DNA of 5,863 nt from positions 1 through 5,863 of the forward strand of contig CACXFW010000335.1 of assembly GCA_902767065.1 (NCBI GenBank), read 5' to 3'. This document shows positions 5,806 through 5,863 of the stretch, one piece after another. The DNA comes from an uncultured Lachnospiraceae bacterium (GTDB lineage: Bacteria > Bacillota > Clostridia > Lachnospirales > Lachnospiraceae). The notes under the pieces were generated by a model that ran no database searches, was not told where the DNA came from, and saw only the letters and a list, made by a program, of their open reading frames with translations. Every line of letters starts with the position of its first letter. The first letter of the stretch is position 1. A program made the position numbers and the translations under genes.

Positions 5806-5863
5806 GGAATTGCTCATGATCCAGTCAGATAAGCTTGCTTATCTGACGGATCTGAGCGGTTCC
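5806..5863 (+). repeat. Very long hairpin at the window end
   Basis: The left arm 5806-5834 pairs with the right arm 5837-5863. There are 27 pairs: an inner perfect 11-bp block (GTCAGATAAGC / GCTTATCTGAC around TT), then 5 pairs (5818-5822 with 5848-5852), then 11 pairs (5806-5816 with 5853-5863) of which two are G-U. Only T5817 and A5823 are bulged. The stem reaches the last base of the window and may continue. No U-tract is visible, but the 3' flank is cut off. The 92 nt after the DHH stop (5772-5863) hold no gene. It could be a terminator, a palindromic dispersed repeat, or a regulatory leader for the next gene. Confidence 0.85.

Overview
The window looks like the distal end of a Firmicute ribosomal-protein (spc-type) operon. 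The most likely source is a Gram-positive anaerobe of the Clostridia, Lachnospiraceae-like. The evidence is the order rplO end, secY, adk, map, a small KOW protein, infA; strong Shine-Dalgarno sites before every gene; a zinc-type (four-cysteine) adenylate kinase; and a secreted protein with aromatic cell-wall-binding repeats. The taxon is an inference from gene order and protein style, not from a search. All genes read on the + strand.

Layout. Bases 1-20 are the last codons of rplO (L15), whose TGA overlaps the secY start. secY (20-1333) encodes the translocon channel. A 169-nt non-coding gap (1334-1502) follows. It holds a strong 14-bp hairpin without a U-tract, a possible competing hairpin, and a degenerate ~41-nt tandem repeat. 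adk (1503-2150), map (2160-2918), a KOW-domain RNA-binding protein (2933-3253) and infA (3268-3486) are tightly packed, with gaps or overlaps of only a few bases. The expected continuation rpmJ-rpsM-rpsK-rpoA is absent. Instead infA is followed after about 20 nt by a secreted, repeat-bearing, lysozyme-like cell-wall hydrolase (3508-4797) and a DHH/DHHA1 phosphoesterase (4848-5771). I saw no convincing terminator or promoter between infA and either gene, so both may be cotranscribed with the translation genes.

How the genes fit together. SecY exports proteins, Adk balances adenine nucleotides, Map trims the N-terminal Met of new proteins, IF-1 acts in translation initiation, and the KOW protein probably binds ribosomes or RNA. 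The hydrolase is probably a SecY client because it has a clear signal peptide. The DHH protein is probably a cytosolic phosphoesterase of the NrnA/exopolyphosphatase-like group with unknown substrate.

The most unusual signals are non-coding. The window ends inside or at the end of a very long hairpin (5806-5863, 27 pairs). It is preceded directly by CACCTCCT, identical to the 16S anti-Shine-Dalgarno core. Its arms share a GGAAYYGC-type motif with the secY-adk gap. This suggests either a dispersed palindromic repeat family or RNA control of the next gene. I found no CRISPR, tRNA, rRNA, transposase or clearly new multi-gene system.
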